Shown one piece after another: positions 1-7,453 of a stretch of 26,249 nt of DNA. This DNA comes from JAOTYV01 sp041557595 (GTDB lineage Bacteria > Pseudomonadota > Alphaproteobacteria > UBA8366): NCBI GenBank assembly GCA_041557595.1, contig JBFFGE010000048.1, forward strand, positions 1-26,249. Direction: 5' to 3'. Position 1 is the stretch's first letter. Each line of letters begins with the position of its first letter. Both the position numbers and the translations under genes were made by a program. The notes under the pieces were generated by a model. The model was not told where the DNA came from. It made no database searches and worked only from the letters and a program-made list of their open reading frames with translations.

Positions 1-177
1 GCTGGGCCACGATACGACCGCCGCACTGGCCTTGGCGGCCTCGGTTGCGCGTTCCAGGCTCGAACTGCTGACCGCGACATCGACGCCTTCTCCGGCCAGC
101 GTGTGCGCGGTCGCGTTGCCCAGCCCCTTGCTCGATCCCAAAACGAGCGCGCGCTTACCCTTGATGCCCAGGTCCAT
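1..177 (-). CDS. short-chain dehydrogenase/reductase (SDR), N-terminal 59 residues only
   Basis: The reverse strand reads from ATG at 177 off the left edge of the window, so the C-terminus is missing. The N-terminus carries the SDR dinucleotide-binding motif: a beta strand (RALVLG) running into GSSKGLG at residues 14-20, the TGxxxGxG variant typical of classical SDRs that bind NAD(P)H. A good Shine-Dalgarno, GGGGAGA, lies about 6 bases upstream of the ATG. The catalytic Ser-Tyr-Lys residues lie outside the window, so substrate and activity cannot be judged. The gene diverges from the aldo/keto reductase at 314; both are oxidoreductases and share a 136-base intergenic region. Confidence 0.85.
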   Translation of the reverse strand, partial: MDLGIKGKRALVLGSSKGLGNATAHTLAGEGVDVAVSSSSLERATEAAKASAAVVSWPS

Positions 178-212
178 CTGAGTCTCCCCATGTTTTATTG
201 CGGTGGCCGCGA

Positions 213-243
213 TTGCCAAGCGACCGTTTTGCCGATTTATAGT
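213..243 (+). promoter_or_regulatory. possible sigma-70 promoter for the aldo/keto reductase
   Basis: TTGCCA (213-218) and TATAGT (238-243) look like -35 and -10 boxes, but the 19-base spacer is longer than the preferred 16-18. It lies in the divergent intergenic region, about 70 bases before the reductase start. Weak call. Confidence 0.25.
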
Positions 244-313
244 ACAAGCCTTTGCGCGCGCCGGTGCAAGGGATCGCGCGCCATCGGAAACATCAAACGC
301 ATGGGAAGCAGGC

Positions 314-1279
314 ATGGACTACGTTGATTTCGGAAAAACCGGCTTGAAGGTCAGCGTCGCGGGCCTCGGCTGCGGCGGCAACAGCCGGCTCGGCCAGACA
401 CGCGGCATGAGCGAGGACGAATCGGTCGGCCTGGTGTGCGCGGCGATGGACCTCGGCGTGAACCTGCTCGACACCGCGGCCAACTACAAGACCGAGGGCA
501 TCGTCGGCAAGGCGATCAAATCGGTGCCGCGCGACCAGGTGGTTGTGACCACCAAGGCGTCGATGCGCGGCAAGGATGGCGTGGCGTCGGCCGAGGAAAT
601 CATCGCCAGCCTGGACAATTCGCTCCGTGAGCTCGACACCGATTACGTCGACGTGTTCCAGCTCCATGCGGTGGCGCCCGATGCCTACGACCACGCGCTG
701 AACGAACTTGCGCCCGCGCTGTTGCGCGAGAAGGAGAAGGGCAAGTTCCGCCATCTCGGCATTACCGAAACCTCGCCCTTCGATCATGAGCAGAAGATGC
801 TTCAGCGAGCGGTGCAGGACGGCATCTGGGAAGTGATGATGCTGGGCTTCAACATGATGCACCAGAACGCGCGCCACAAAGTGTTCCCCGAGACGATCAA
901 GCACGGCATCGGCACGCTGCTCATGTTCGTCGTGCGCAACGTGTTCAGCCAGCCGGGCAATCTGCAGGCGGTGATGCGGGAGCGGGCGGAAAAGGGCGAA
1001 ATTTCGCAAGCTCTGGCCGAGATGGACGATCCGCTCGGTTTTCTGATCCACGAAGGCGGCGCCAGCAGCCTGACCGACGCCGCCTACCGCTTCGTCCGCC
1101 ACGAGCCGGGCGTCAGCGTCGTCCTGTTCGGCACCGGCAATGTCGATCACTTGAAGATCAACATCGACTCCATCTGCAAGCCGCCCTTGCCGAAGGCGGA
1201 CACCGACAAGCTGTCCGATCTGTTCGGTCATTTGCTGGGCGTTGGGCTGGAACTGCCGGACCGGAGCGCACGGCGGTAG
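314..1279 (+). CDS. aldo/keto reductase family oxidoreductase
   Basis: Predicted 321-residue NAD(P)H-dependent aldo/keto reductase with a TIM barrel, cytoplasmic. The N-terminus (FGKTGLKVSVAGLGCGG) is typical of the bacterial AKR branch. All four catalytic tetrad residues appear in place: Asp53 and Tyr58 in LLDTAANY, Lys81 in VVTTKAS and His118 in VFQLHAV. The start at 314 is preferred over upstream in-frame codons because homology begins there and a purine-rich GGGAAGCAGG precedes it. Length is normal for the family. The unrecognised gene at 1297 starts 17 bases downstream on the same strand, so co-transcription is likely. The substrate (a carbonyl or a sugar lactol) cannot be told from sequence. 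Confidence 0.9.
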   Translation: MDYVDFGKTGLKVSVAGLGCGGNSRLGQTRGMSEDESVGLVCAAMDLGVNLLDTAANYKTEGIVGKAIKSVPRDQVVVTTKASMRGKDGVASAEEIIASLDNSLRELDTDYVDVFQLHAVAPDAYDHALNELAPALLREKEKGKFRHLGITETSPFDHEQKMLQRAVQDGIWEVMMLGFNMMHQNARHKVFPETIKHGIGTLLMFVVRNVFSQPGNLQAVMRERAEKGEISQALAEMDDPLGFLIHEGGASSLTDAAYRFVRHEPGVSVVLFGTGNVDHLKINIDSICKPPLPKADTDKLSDLFGHLLGVGLELPDRSARR

Positions 1280-1296
1280 GAGAGGCGGGTAATGCC

Positions 1297-2223
1297 GTGC
1301 GGTCGGATTTTAAAAAGTTTTTGCGCAGTTATGGTCGCCCCAAAGCGCCGACGGACATTTGGCAGAAGCCGTTCGACTTCGATGCGCGGCATTACGCTCG
1401 GCTCTGTGCCATTAAGGATGACGATCCGGATCCAGACGATCTGATCGACTACGCACATGACATTAACTACACGGAGGTACAAGAAAATCTGTTTGCCCAT
1501 CTATTGCCGCTTTGTCTTCTAGCTTGGCGGACCGATCTCTTTGCAAATCACAATTCAAAATATTGCGGCTATAGGGAATACTTCGCGACGGCGATTGCGT
1601 CACGCTGGGACTACCTGAGCGGCCGATTATTAGTGCAGCAGCGGGCCAAAGCCGCAGAAGGATTTATGCGGGACTGCATTCTCGACAAAATCGATTGCGA
1701 GAACGCGCTTTCTCACGATGGTCCGTGGCTCTCGGCGTATGCCTGGGTGGGGGCTCTGGGAACATACGCAGTCGCATTCCCATCTCTTGGCGAGCTTTGG
1801 ACGCGCTGGTGGGGCTTCGAGACAGCCGGGCATACCATTGGTGGCCTCCAGTATATCTCCAGCTTGATGTACGAAGAGCGGGACAATCCAATTTTTACTC
1901 CATGGACACCGACTGAAGGTGGCGGTCCACTTTGGCCGTGGGAAACCGAAGGTTTCATATACGATCAAGGCTGGAATGCCGCGAACGTTGAATTTCTTCG
2001 GAAAACGCTCACTCTCGACTATGTACACGATGCTTTGGAACGGGCCGTACGGGCACTGGACGGCAAGATCCACAGCAATGTTCCGACTGAAATGTTGGGC
2101 GATTTCGAGTTACAAAAAGAATTGCTGTCCGGTCGAATTACGTACCTGCTGCAATATCTCGCTGGTCCGTTGTCCGATGCGCCAATCCTCTGGCCTGGCG
2201 ATGATTGGCGAACGCGCCGCTAA
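1297..2223 (+). CDS. conserved-looking hypothetical protein, 308 residues
   Basis: I do not recognise this family. The frame is open for 927 bases from a GTG at 1297; the nearby ATG at 1292 is in another frame and closes quickly. The protein has no signal peptide or obvious membrane span and is rich in Trp, Tyr and acidic residues. Its middle (about residues 95-230) has several aromatic clusters such as GELWTRWWGFETAGH and PLWPWETEGF. Base composition is visibly more AT-rich than the reductase before it, and codon use is looser, suggesting a recently acquired gene. It starts 17 bases after the reductase, so it is probably co-transcribed. It ends 39 bases before the convergent ribH2 stop, with no clear terminator between. 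Function unknown. Confidence 0.65.
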   Translation: MRSDFKKFLRSYGRPKAPTDIWQKPFDFDARHYARLCAIKDDDPDPDDLIDYAHDINYTEVQENLFAHLLPLCLLAWRTDLFANHNSKYCGYREYFATAIASRWDYLSGRLLVQQRAKAAEGFMRDCILDKIDCENALSHDGPWLSAYAWVGALGTYAVAFPSLGELWTRWWGFETAGHTIGGLQYISSLMYEERDNPIFTPWTPTEGGGPLWPWETEGFIYDQGWNAANVEFLRKTLTLDYVHDALERAVRALDGKIHSNVPTEMLGDFELQKELLSGRITYLLQYLAGPLSDAPILWPGDDWRTRR

Positions 2224-2262
2224 CACGTCGATTTTCGAATGATCGGCCGCAACTAAAGCGAA

Positions 2263-2778
2263 TTATCCGGTTCGCGCGAAGGCCCGTTGATTGCCCAGGG
2301 TCATCGCGCAGGCCTCGGCCGCTTCTTTGCCCTTGACCACGAAGTGGTCGTGGAAGAAGCGGGCGTGCTCGCCGTTCTCGTGGAAATGGTGCGGTGTCAG
2401 CACCACGGACAGGATCGGCACCTCGGTGTCGAGTTGGACCTGCATCATCGCGTCCAGCACGGTGGAGGCCACGAAATCGTGCCGGTAGATGCCGCCGTCG
2501 ACGATCAACCCGGCGGCGACGATCACCGCGTAGCGGCCCGTCTTGGCCAGCAGCTTCGCCTGCAGGGGGATTTCCAGACTGCCCGGCACCTCGAACACGT
2601 CGATTCGGTCCGCCGCCACGCCGTGCCCGCCGATTTCGGCGATGAACGACTCGCGCGCCCGGTCGACGATGTCCTTGTGCCAGCAGGCCTGGACGAAGGC
2701 GATCCGGCCGTCGCCGCCGGACCCGCCGGTAGCGGTCGTTTGCGACAGATCGACTTTGGTGCGAAGGGGCTCCGACAT
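2263..2778 (-). CDS. ribH2: 6,7-dimethyl-8-ribityllumazine synthase, RibH2 type
   Basis: Condenses 5-amino-6-ribitylaminouracil with 3,4-dihydroxy-2-butanone 4-phosphate to give lumazine, the penultimate step of riboflavin synthesis. The 171-residue protein resembles the Brucella/Rhizobium type II enzyme closely, from AFVQACWHKDIVD (28-40) through VPGSLEIPLQAK (64-75) and DGGIYRHDFVA (94-104, containing the family His) to LSVVLTPHHFHE (123-134). Type II enzymes form decamers rather than icosahedral capsids. About 24 residues precede the homologous region. The ATG at 2778 is chosen because CGAGG lies 7 bases upstream; the TTG at 2826 has no support. No other rib gene adjoins, so this is a stand-alone copy under its own FMN riboswitch, as known for ribH2 in Brucella and relatives. 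Confidence 0.95.
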   Translation of the reverse strand: MSEPLRTKVDLSQTTATGGSGGDGRIAFVQACWHKDIVDRARESFIAEIGGHGVAADRIDVFEVPGSLEIPLQAKLLAKTGRYAVIVAAGLIVDGGIYRHDFVASTVLDAMMQVQLDTEVPILSVVLTPHHFHENGEHARFFHDHFVVKGKEAAEACAMTLGNQRAFARTG

Positions 2779-2785
2779 GGCGATA

Positions 2786-2828
2786 CCTCGTTGTTCAAGA
2801 CCAGACCCAGGGCGTTCGGGAAACAACG
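2786..2828 (-). promoter_or_regulatory. hairpin touching the ribH2 Shine-Dalgarno (putative expression platform)
   Basis: In the ribH2 leader, CGTTGTT (2828-2822) is the exact complement of AACAACG (2795-2789). The 3' arm ends in the first two bases of the Shine-Dalgarno CGAGG (2790-2786). Formation of this 7-bp helix would hinder ribosome binding. No U-run follows it, so translational control seems more likely than termination. Pairing with FMN binding is inferred. Confidence 0.5.
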
Positions 2829-2868
2829 ATGCGCACCAGTCAGGCGGCGGCGCAGGAGACCGTCATCC

Positions 2869-3022
<154 letters not shown>

Positions 3023-3059
3023 CGTCCCATTCCACAGGTAAGCGGGATGCGACAGCAGG

Positions 3060-3087
3060 ATTATAGACGGGAAGAGGCGCGGTGCAA
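3060..3087 (-). promoter_or_regulatory. sigma-70 promoter for the riboswitch-ribH2 transcript
   Basis: On the reverse strand, TTGCAC (3087-3082) and a perfect TATAAT (3065-3060) are separated by 16 bases. Transcription would start near 3053, about 30 bases before the riboswitch P1 helix, giving a leader of about 275 nucleotides. Confidence 0.75.
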
Positions 3088-3172
3088 AATCGGATGGTGG
3101 AGGGCGGCGACGCTAATTTGTGCGACAGTATTTAGGGCGCGGTATATGCAGAAAACGAATGATCGACATCTC

Positions 3173-3538
3173 TCACAACCCCCATTCCGCACTGGCGACG
3201 CGGGCTTCGGTGCCGCTCGGGTCGGTGAAGTCGTAACCGCAGGCGATGTAGTGGCGGGCCGACAGCGCGTTTCCCTAGAAACCCAGATAGAGGCAGAGCG
3301 CGCCGATGGCGACGGACAGGTAAATCTGCAACTCGGCGGCCTCCGCCAGCGATCCCGTCGCGCTCGGCAGGAAGAGCCGCAGGCACCAGGTGACGACCAT
3401 GACCGTGCCCCAGAACGACATCCCGCGCAGGAACAGCGGCAGGCCGAAGAAGCCGGCGGCGAGGAAGATCGACCAGCTCCATCCGGTATCGACGTGCCTG
3501 ATCTTACCGGTTCCCCGGTGGCGCAGCGCGACCCGCAT
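3173..3538 (-). pseudogene. small multi-pass membrane protein interrupted by an in-frame TAG (DUF2628-like, tentative)
   Basis: The ATG at 3538 has a good Shine-Dalgarno (CGGAGACAGG) and opens an 87-residue reading frame that stops at TAG 3277-3275. In the same frame the sequence stays open for 33 more residues to TGA at 3175-3173, and this tail (starting GNALSARHYIACGYDF) looks protein-like. The first part has three hydrophobic stretches (about residues 20-39, 42-58 and 72-87). The VDTGWSWSIFLAAGFFGLP segment followed later by GN..SARHY..CGY recalls small DUF2628-type membrane proteins, in which the two parts are continuous. A TGG-to-TAG change would explain the break. Whether the 87-residue form is functional, or the stop is read through or a sequencing error, is unknown. 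Confidence 0.55.
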
Positions 3539-3692
3539 GCCTGTCTCCGTCGCAATGAGGGGAGAACGAGTGTGGCATCGAGTATCGGGCCGTTCCCTTA
3601 ACGTCCTGTAAAGGGAGCGCGCCCCGGACCGGTCCGCCGATGGGCGAATGGTCCATTTTATCCGATATTACCGATAGTTGGTCGGGTTACTT

Positions 3693-5105
3693 TTACTTTA
3701 GCAGCGCCGAGAAATTGACCCCGATATCCGCTTCGCCGCCGGGTGAGCCGACGCCGGTGCCGACCACCAGGCCGGCGAATTTGGGCGGCTGGATTCCGGG
3801 CGTATTGTCGAACAGGAAGATCGCCTGGATGTCGAGACCCTTGGGCATTTTTCCGGGCGGCAGCGGCAGCGGCAGGACGCCGGCAGGGGTCGCGGCGGAC
3901 CCGACCGGCGGGGCCATGCGGTAGCCGATTTCGACGCTCCAGGAGAAGCCCTTGAGCTCCCTTTCCTCGACCGTGTAGAACCCGACGAAGGCCGACGCAT
4001 CGCCGCCGGGCGCCGGTGCGCCGACTGTGACGCTCACGCCGGTCATAAGGCCGATCGGCTTGGCCCGGCCCGTGCGCCAAACCACTTCGGCAGACCCGTT
4101 GCCGCCGACCAGAAAGGGCGAGGTGCCGTCGCCGACCACCCCGACGCTGAAATGTTTGATGGACGGAAGTTGCAGACGAGCCTGCTGCAACGTCTCGAGT
4201 AGGGCCATGTGGTTGGCGGCGGACGCCACCTGGACCACCGGCGCCACGCCGGCACGATTGTTTTTCTTGTTGAAGCGCGCGATCGCTGCCGCAAGGTCCT
4301 TGTCTTTGTATGTCTTGGGGTCCTGTCCGGTAATCAGGGCCTTTTGCGCGCGCGGCAGGCTGAGAATCGCCTGGACGATCAGATCGGAATAGGGTCGGAT
4401 TTCCTTCATCGCGCGCTTGACCAGCCCCTTAGGCGGTTTTACACGCAGCTTCGGCGGATTGATCGTGACGCGAACGCAGGCTTTCGGTTGCTTGGTCAGA
4501 TCCTTGCCGAGAGCGACGCCGCGCGCATAGCCGCGCGGGCAGGAATAGCATTGGTCGAGCACGCCGTTGCGGAACTTGCGCTTGCCGCAGCCCGCCTTGC
4601 CCCGGTACAGCGCCGCCACGCGCTTCGCCTTGACGCGCTTGTAGCAGGCCTTGGCGCCGGTGACAGATTTGAGCGAGCGCTTGTATCCCTGGCAGGAATA
4701 GCACTTGCCCTCGCCGACATCGAGGAACCAGCCCTTGCCGCATTTCGTTTTGACCAATTTGCCGCCGGGATTTTTCGGGCCGGCGGCGCGCCTGTATTTC
4801 TTGTACGCCTTGCGCTTGCAGGCCTTGGCGCTTTTTACCGGAAAGGTCGTCCGGTGCGGGGCGCTGGCCGGGCAGCTCCAGCATTGACCGCGGATGAGGT
4901 TGCGGAAGGCCGGGTTCCAGGCGACGCCCTTGGCGTCCTTATAGGCGCCGAATTTGCTCTTGCAGTTGGCCTTGCCGGCCCATTTTGCGGGCGAATGCTG
5001 GGTGGCGACGAGCGGTTTGCCGATGGCGGTCGGGGCCGTCATACAAAACGCCCCAAAAATCAGGGGCGTCAATCCGAGGAGAAGATATTTGATCGAAAGC
5101 TTCAT
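3693..5105 (-). CDS. secreted protein with three cysteine-rich repeats, 470 residues
   Basis: I do not recognise the family. The ATG at 5105 begins a signal peptide (MKLSIKYLLLGLTPLIFGAF, then a likely cleavage near TAIGKP), with AGGGACA about 9 bases upstream; longer in-frame starts would bury it. Residues 48-210 hold three units of four cysteines each: C48, C75, C78, C96; C122, C135, C138, C154; C173, C186, C189, C210. Each has a C-W/Y-S-C core, and the units are separated by very Lys/Arg-rich segments. After a proline-rich linker (about 217-228) comes a helical stretch. A Gly-rich, probably beta-structured C-terminal domain of about 170 residues follows, with VGVVGDGTSPFLVGGNGSAE near its start. 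The cysteine units probably form disulfides in the periplasm or outside. Role unknown. Confidence 0.75.
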   Translation of the reverse strand: MKLSIKYLLLGLTPLIFGAFCMTAPTAIGKPLVATQHSPAKWAGKANCKSKFGAYKDAKGVAWNPAFRNLIRGQCWSCPASAPHRTTFPVKSAKACKRKAYKKYRRAAGPKNPGGKLVKTKCGKGWFLDVGEGKCYSCQGYKRSLKSVTGAKACYKRVKAKRVAALYRGKAGCGKRKFRNGVLDQCYSCPRGYARGVALGKDLTKQPKACVRVTINPPKLRVKPPKGLVKRAMKEIRPYSDLIVQAILSLPRAQKALITGQDPKTYKDKDLAAAIARFNKKNNRAGVAPVVQVASAANHMALLETLQQARLQLPSIKHFSVGVVGDGTSPFLVGGNGSAEVVWRTGRAKPIGLMTGVSVTVGAPAPGGDASAFVGFYTVEERELKGFSWSVEIGYRMAPPVGSAATPAGVLPLPLPPGKMPKGLDIQAIFLFDNTPGIQPPKFAGLVVGTGVGSPGGEADIGVNFSALLK

Positions 5106-5197
5106 GCGTCGCGTTGTCCCTATTCGTCCGAATTCGGTAGCGGATGGGTCTCCATTGCCGTTCGGGCAAATATCGAAACACGACCGCTTGCGGTACT

Positions 5198-5225
5198 GTT
5201 GTAACGTTGGGCGTCGCCAAATCAA
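5198..5225 (-). promoter_or_regulatory. possible promoter for the cysteine-repeat protein
   Basis: Reverse strand TTGATT (5225-5220), a 16-base spacer and TACAAC (5203-5198), about 93 bases upstream of the start at 5105. Box matches are only moderate. Confidence 0.3.
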
Positions 5226-5296
5226 GAAATTCGTTTCGTTGTCAGAATGGGATGGCGGGTCGTTTAGACAGCGTGAAAAGAGAAGACCGGGCTACC

Positions 5297-6445
5297 CTAT
5301 GACTCAATAAGTCCCCGTCCGATAATCTCGCGCATGATATCGCTGGTGCCGCCGGCGATGCGGCTCATGCGGGCGTCGGCCCAGGTGCGGGCGATCGGGT
5401 ATTCCCACATATAGCCGTAGCCGCCATGCAGCTGGACGCAGTCGTCGAGCACTCGGCACAGCAGTTCGGTCGAGTGCAGCTTGGCCATCGCCGCGTCCTC
5501 GGCGGTCAGTTTGCCGTTCCCATGCAGCTCGAGGCAGCGGTCGATGAAGATGCGGCAGGCGGCGGCCTCGGTCTTGATGTCGGCCAGCGTGAAGCGGGTG
5601 TTCTGGAAGGTCGCAAGCGTCCGGCCGAAGGCTTTGCGCTCCTGCACGTATTGAACCGTCCAGTCCAGCGCCGCCTCGATCGACGTGGCGCACCGGAGGG
5701 CGACGAGCAGGCGCTCCTGCGGCAATTGCTGCATCAACTGCACGAAGCCCTGGCCTTCTTCGGCACCCAGCAGGTTGGCGGCGGGCACCCGGACGTCGTT
5801 GAAGAATAGCTCCGAGGTGTCCTGTGCCTTGTAGCCGACCTTCTCCAGATTGCGGCCGCGCTCGAACCCGTCGCGATCGCCCTCCACCAGGATCAGGCTG
5901 ATGCCCTTGCCGCGCGCGTCCGGGTCGGTCTTCGCCACGACGATCACGAGATCGGCGAGCTGGCCGTTGCTGATGAATGTCTTCTGCCCGTTCAGGACAT
6001 AGTCGTTGCCGTCTCTCACCGCCCGGGTGCGGATGCCCTGCAAATCCGAGCCCGCGCCCGGTTCGGTCATGGAGATCGCGCCGATCGCCGCGCCGGCGGC
6101 CATCTTGGGCAGCCATTGGCGTTTCTGTTCCTCGGACCCATAGGCCGCGATGTAGGGAGCGATGATGTCCGAATGCAGGTAGAAGGCGGGCCCGGTCGTG
6201 CCCGCGCGCGCAAGTTCCTCGACGACGATGGCGCTGAACCTGAAATCCGCGCCCGCGCCGCCGTATTCCTCCGGGATGGTGCAGCACAGCAGCCCGGCCG
6301 CGCCGGCCCTTTGCCAGACCTCGCGGCTGACCACGCCGTCCTTTTCCCACTGCGCGTGATGGGGCACCACCTCCTTCTCGATGAAGGCACGGACGGTTTC
6401 GCGGAACAACTCATGCTCGCCGGCGTAGACGGTACGCGGGATCAT
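5297..6445 (-). CDS. acyl-CoA dehydrogenase, long-chain (LCAD) type
   Basis: FAD enzyme of 382 residues predicted to introduce the alpha-beta double bond into an acyl-CoA and pass electrons to ETF. Family blocks appear in order: IPEEYGGAG (58-66), the FAD/substrate segment ISMTEPGAGSD (124-134), LNGQKTFISNG (151-161), RKAFGRTL (270-277) and QLHGGYGYMWEYPIAR (338-353). The MCAD-position glutamate near the C-terminus is Gly (IAGGTSDI, 363-370). Instead Glu244 sits in LPQERLL, the catalytic-base position used by long-chain and isovaleryl-CoA dehydrogenases; the C-terminal half is strikingly like mammalian ACADL. GGGAGGACATCGCA precedes the ATG. The start overlaps the ureohydrolase stop as ATGA, so the two are probably translationally coupled, with the ureohydrolase upstream. 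Confidence 0.93.
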   Translation of the reverse strand: MIPRTVYAGEHELFRETVRAFIEKEVVPHHAQWEKDGVVSREVWQRAGAAGLLCCTIPEEYGGAGADFRFSAIVVEELARAGTTGPAFYLHSDIIAPYIAAYGSEEQKRQWLPKMAAGAAIGAISMTEPGAGSDLQGIRTRAVRDGNDYVLNGQKTFISNGQLADLVIVVAKTDPDARGKGISLILVEGDRDGFERGRNLEKVGYKAQDTSELFFNDVRVPAANLLGAEEGQGFVQLMQQLPQERLLVALRCATSIEAALDWTVQYVQERKAFGRTLATFQNTRFTLADIKTEAAACRIFIDRCLELHGNGKLTAEDAAMAKLHSTELLCRVLDDCVQLHGGYGYMWEYPIARTWADARMSRIAGGTSDIMREIIGRGLIES

Positions 6446-7368
6446 TGCGATGTCCTCCCATCGATTGCCCGCGCGACCGTCCCGATGGTATTGCAGACAA
6501 GGCGCGCTGCCGTCAGCGCCCCGTGGCCGTTGATGTCGAGGTCCGGCGCGAATTCGACCAGGTCCATGCCGACGATTTGCGCGCGCGCGGCGATGCCGTG
6601 GATCAGGTCGACTACGTGCCAGTAGGTCAGGCCGCCCGGCGCCGGGGCCACCACCGCCGGGATCACGGAAGGATCGAGGCCGTCGCAGTCGATGGTGATG
6701 AAGCAGCGCGCGCCTTTGGGAACGTGGCGCAAAGCCGCATCGATGCCCGATTGGTGCATCTCGCGCGCAGTGACGATGCGCGCCCCCCATGCCAGCGCGT
6801 CGTCCAGTTCGCCGCGCCGCGCGCTGCCGACGCCGCGCAGTCCCACCTGCACCATTCCGGTGACCCACGGCATTTCCGAGGCGCGGCGCATCGGGCTGCT
6901 GTAGCCGTGCCGGATGCCGTCGACGTCGTCCCGCCAATCGATATGAGCGTCGACTTGCACGACGCAAACCGGGCCGTGCCCGTCGAATCCCGCAACGACC
7001 GGGATCACCACGGAATCGTCGCCGCCGAGCACGATCGGGACCGCGCCGGCCTCCAGGATCGCGTTGACCGCACTGGCGATACGCTCCCGATTGCCCGGCG
7101 CGTCCGATGGATCGCAGGGCACGTCGCCGCAATCGACGACGCGAATGGCGCTTGCGTCGCCCAGCAAGGGACCGCCGAGGTCGAAATCATGGTGCTCCAG
7201 CTTGTCGGCTTGCCGGTTGATCCGGGTCCGCAAGGCGGCAGGCGCGCTCGCGCAGGGGCTGCTGTCCGTCCGATACGGCGTGGCGTGGGAGGCACCGAGG
7301 ATCGCGATATCCGCGTCCAGGGTCGGCCCGGCCTTGCCGGAGGGAAAATCGAGAAAAGTCGACACCAT
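6442..7368 (-). CDS. arginase/agmatinase (ureohydrolase) family protein with a changed metal ligand
   Basis: 308-residue member of the binuclear-manganese ureohydrolase fold. These enzymes hydrolyse guanidino compounds (arginine, agmatine, guanidinobutyrate) to urea and an amine. Motif 2, VDAHID (139-144), and motif 3, DCDGLDP (227-233), are intact, and E272 lies in the usual late position. Motif 1 reads GGDDS (115-119) where the family has GGDHS, so the His metal ligand is Asp118. Either the site binds a different or single metal, or the substrate differs. The ATG at 7368 (AGGGAAA upstream) is preferred to an in-frame start at 7470, which would lie inside the divergent gene. First gene of a two-gene minus-strand unit with the acyl-CoA dehydrogenase. 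An amidine-hydrolysing role in the same catabolic route is possible but unproven. Confidence 0.85.
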   Translation of the reverse strand: MVSTFLDFPSGKAGPTLDADIAILGASHATPYRTDSSPCASAPAALRTRINRQADKLEHHDFDLGGPLLGDASAIRVVDCGDVPCDPSDAPGNRERIASAVNAILEAGAVPIVLGGDDSVVIPVVAGFDGHGPVCVVQVDAHIDWRDDVDGIRHGYSSPMRRASEMPWVTGMVQVGLRGVGSARRGELDDALAWGARIVTAREMHQSGIDAALRHVPKGARCFITIDCDGLDPSVIPAVVAPAPGGLTYWHVVDLIHGIAARAQIVGMDLVEFAPDLDINGHGALTAARLVCNTIGTVARAIDGRTSQ

Positions 7369-7453
7369 GACGCAGATTTCCCTGAGACCGTTTGCAAGCG
7401 GAGAATCGCGGTATAGGCTAGGCCAAAACGACGGCAAGGCAACCGGACGACAC

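Noticed and set aside
293..1231. 312-residue frame opposite the aldo/keto reductase
   Set aside because: Antisense shadow of a GC-rich gene: His/Arg/Ala-rich, low complexity, no ribosome site; the sense frame has a full catalytic tetrad.
3625..3636. CGGACCGGTCCG palindrome
   Set aside because: Short GC palindromes are frequent here (similar ones near 13946 and 23665) and no placement argument supports it as an operator.
5297..7132. 611-residue version of the acyl-CoA dehydrogenase
   Set aside because: The extra 229 residues are a wrong-frame reading of the ureohydrolase gene; homology and GGGAGG support the start at 6445.
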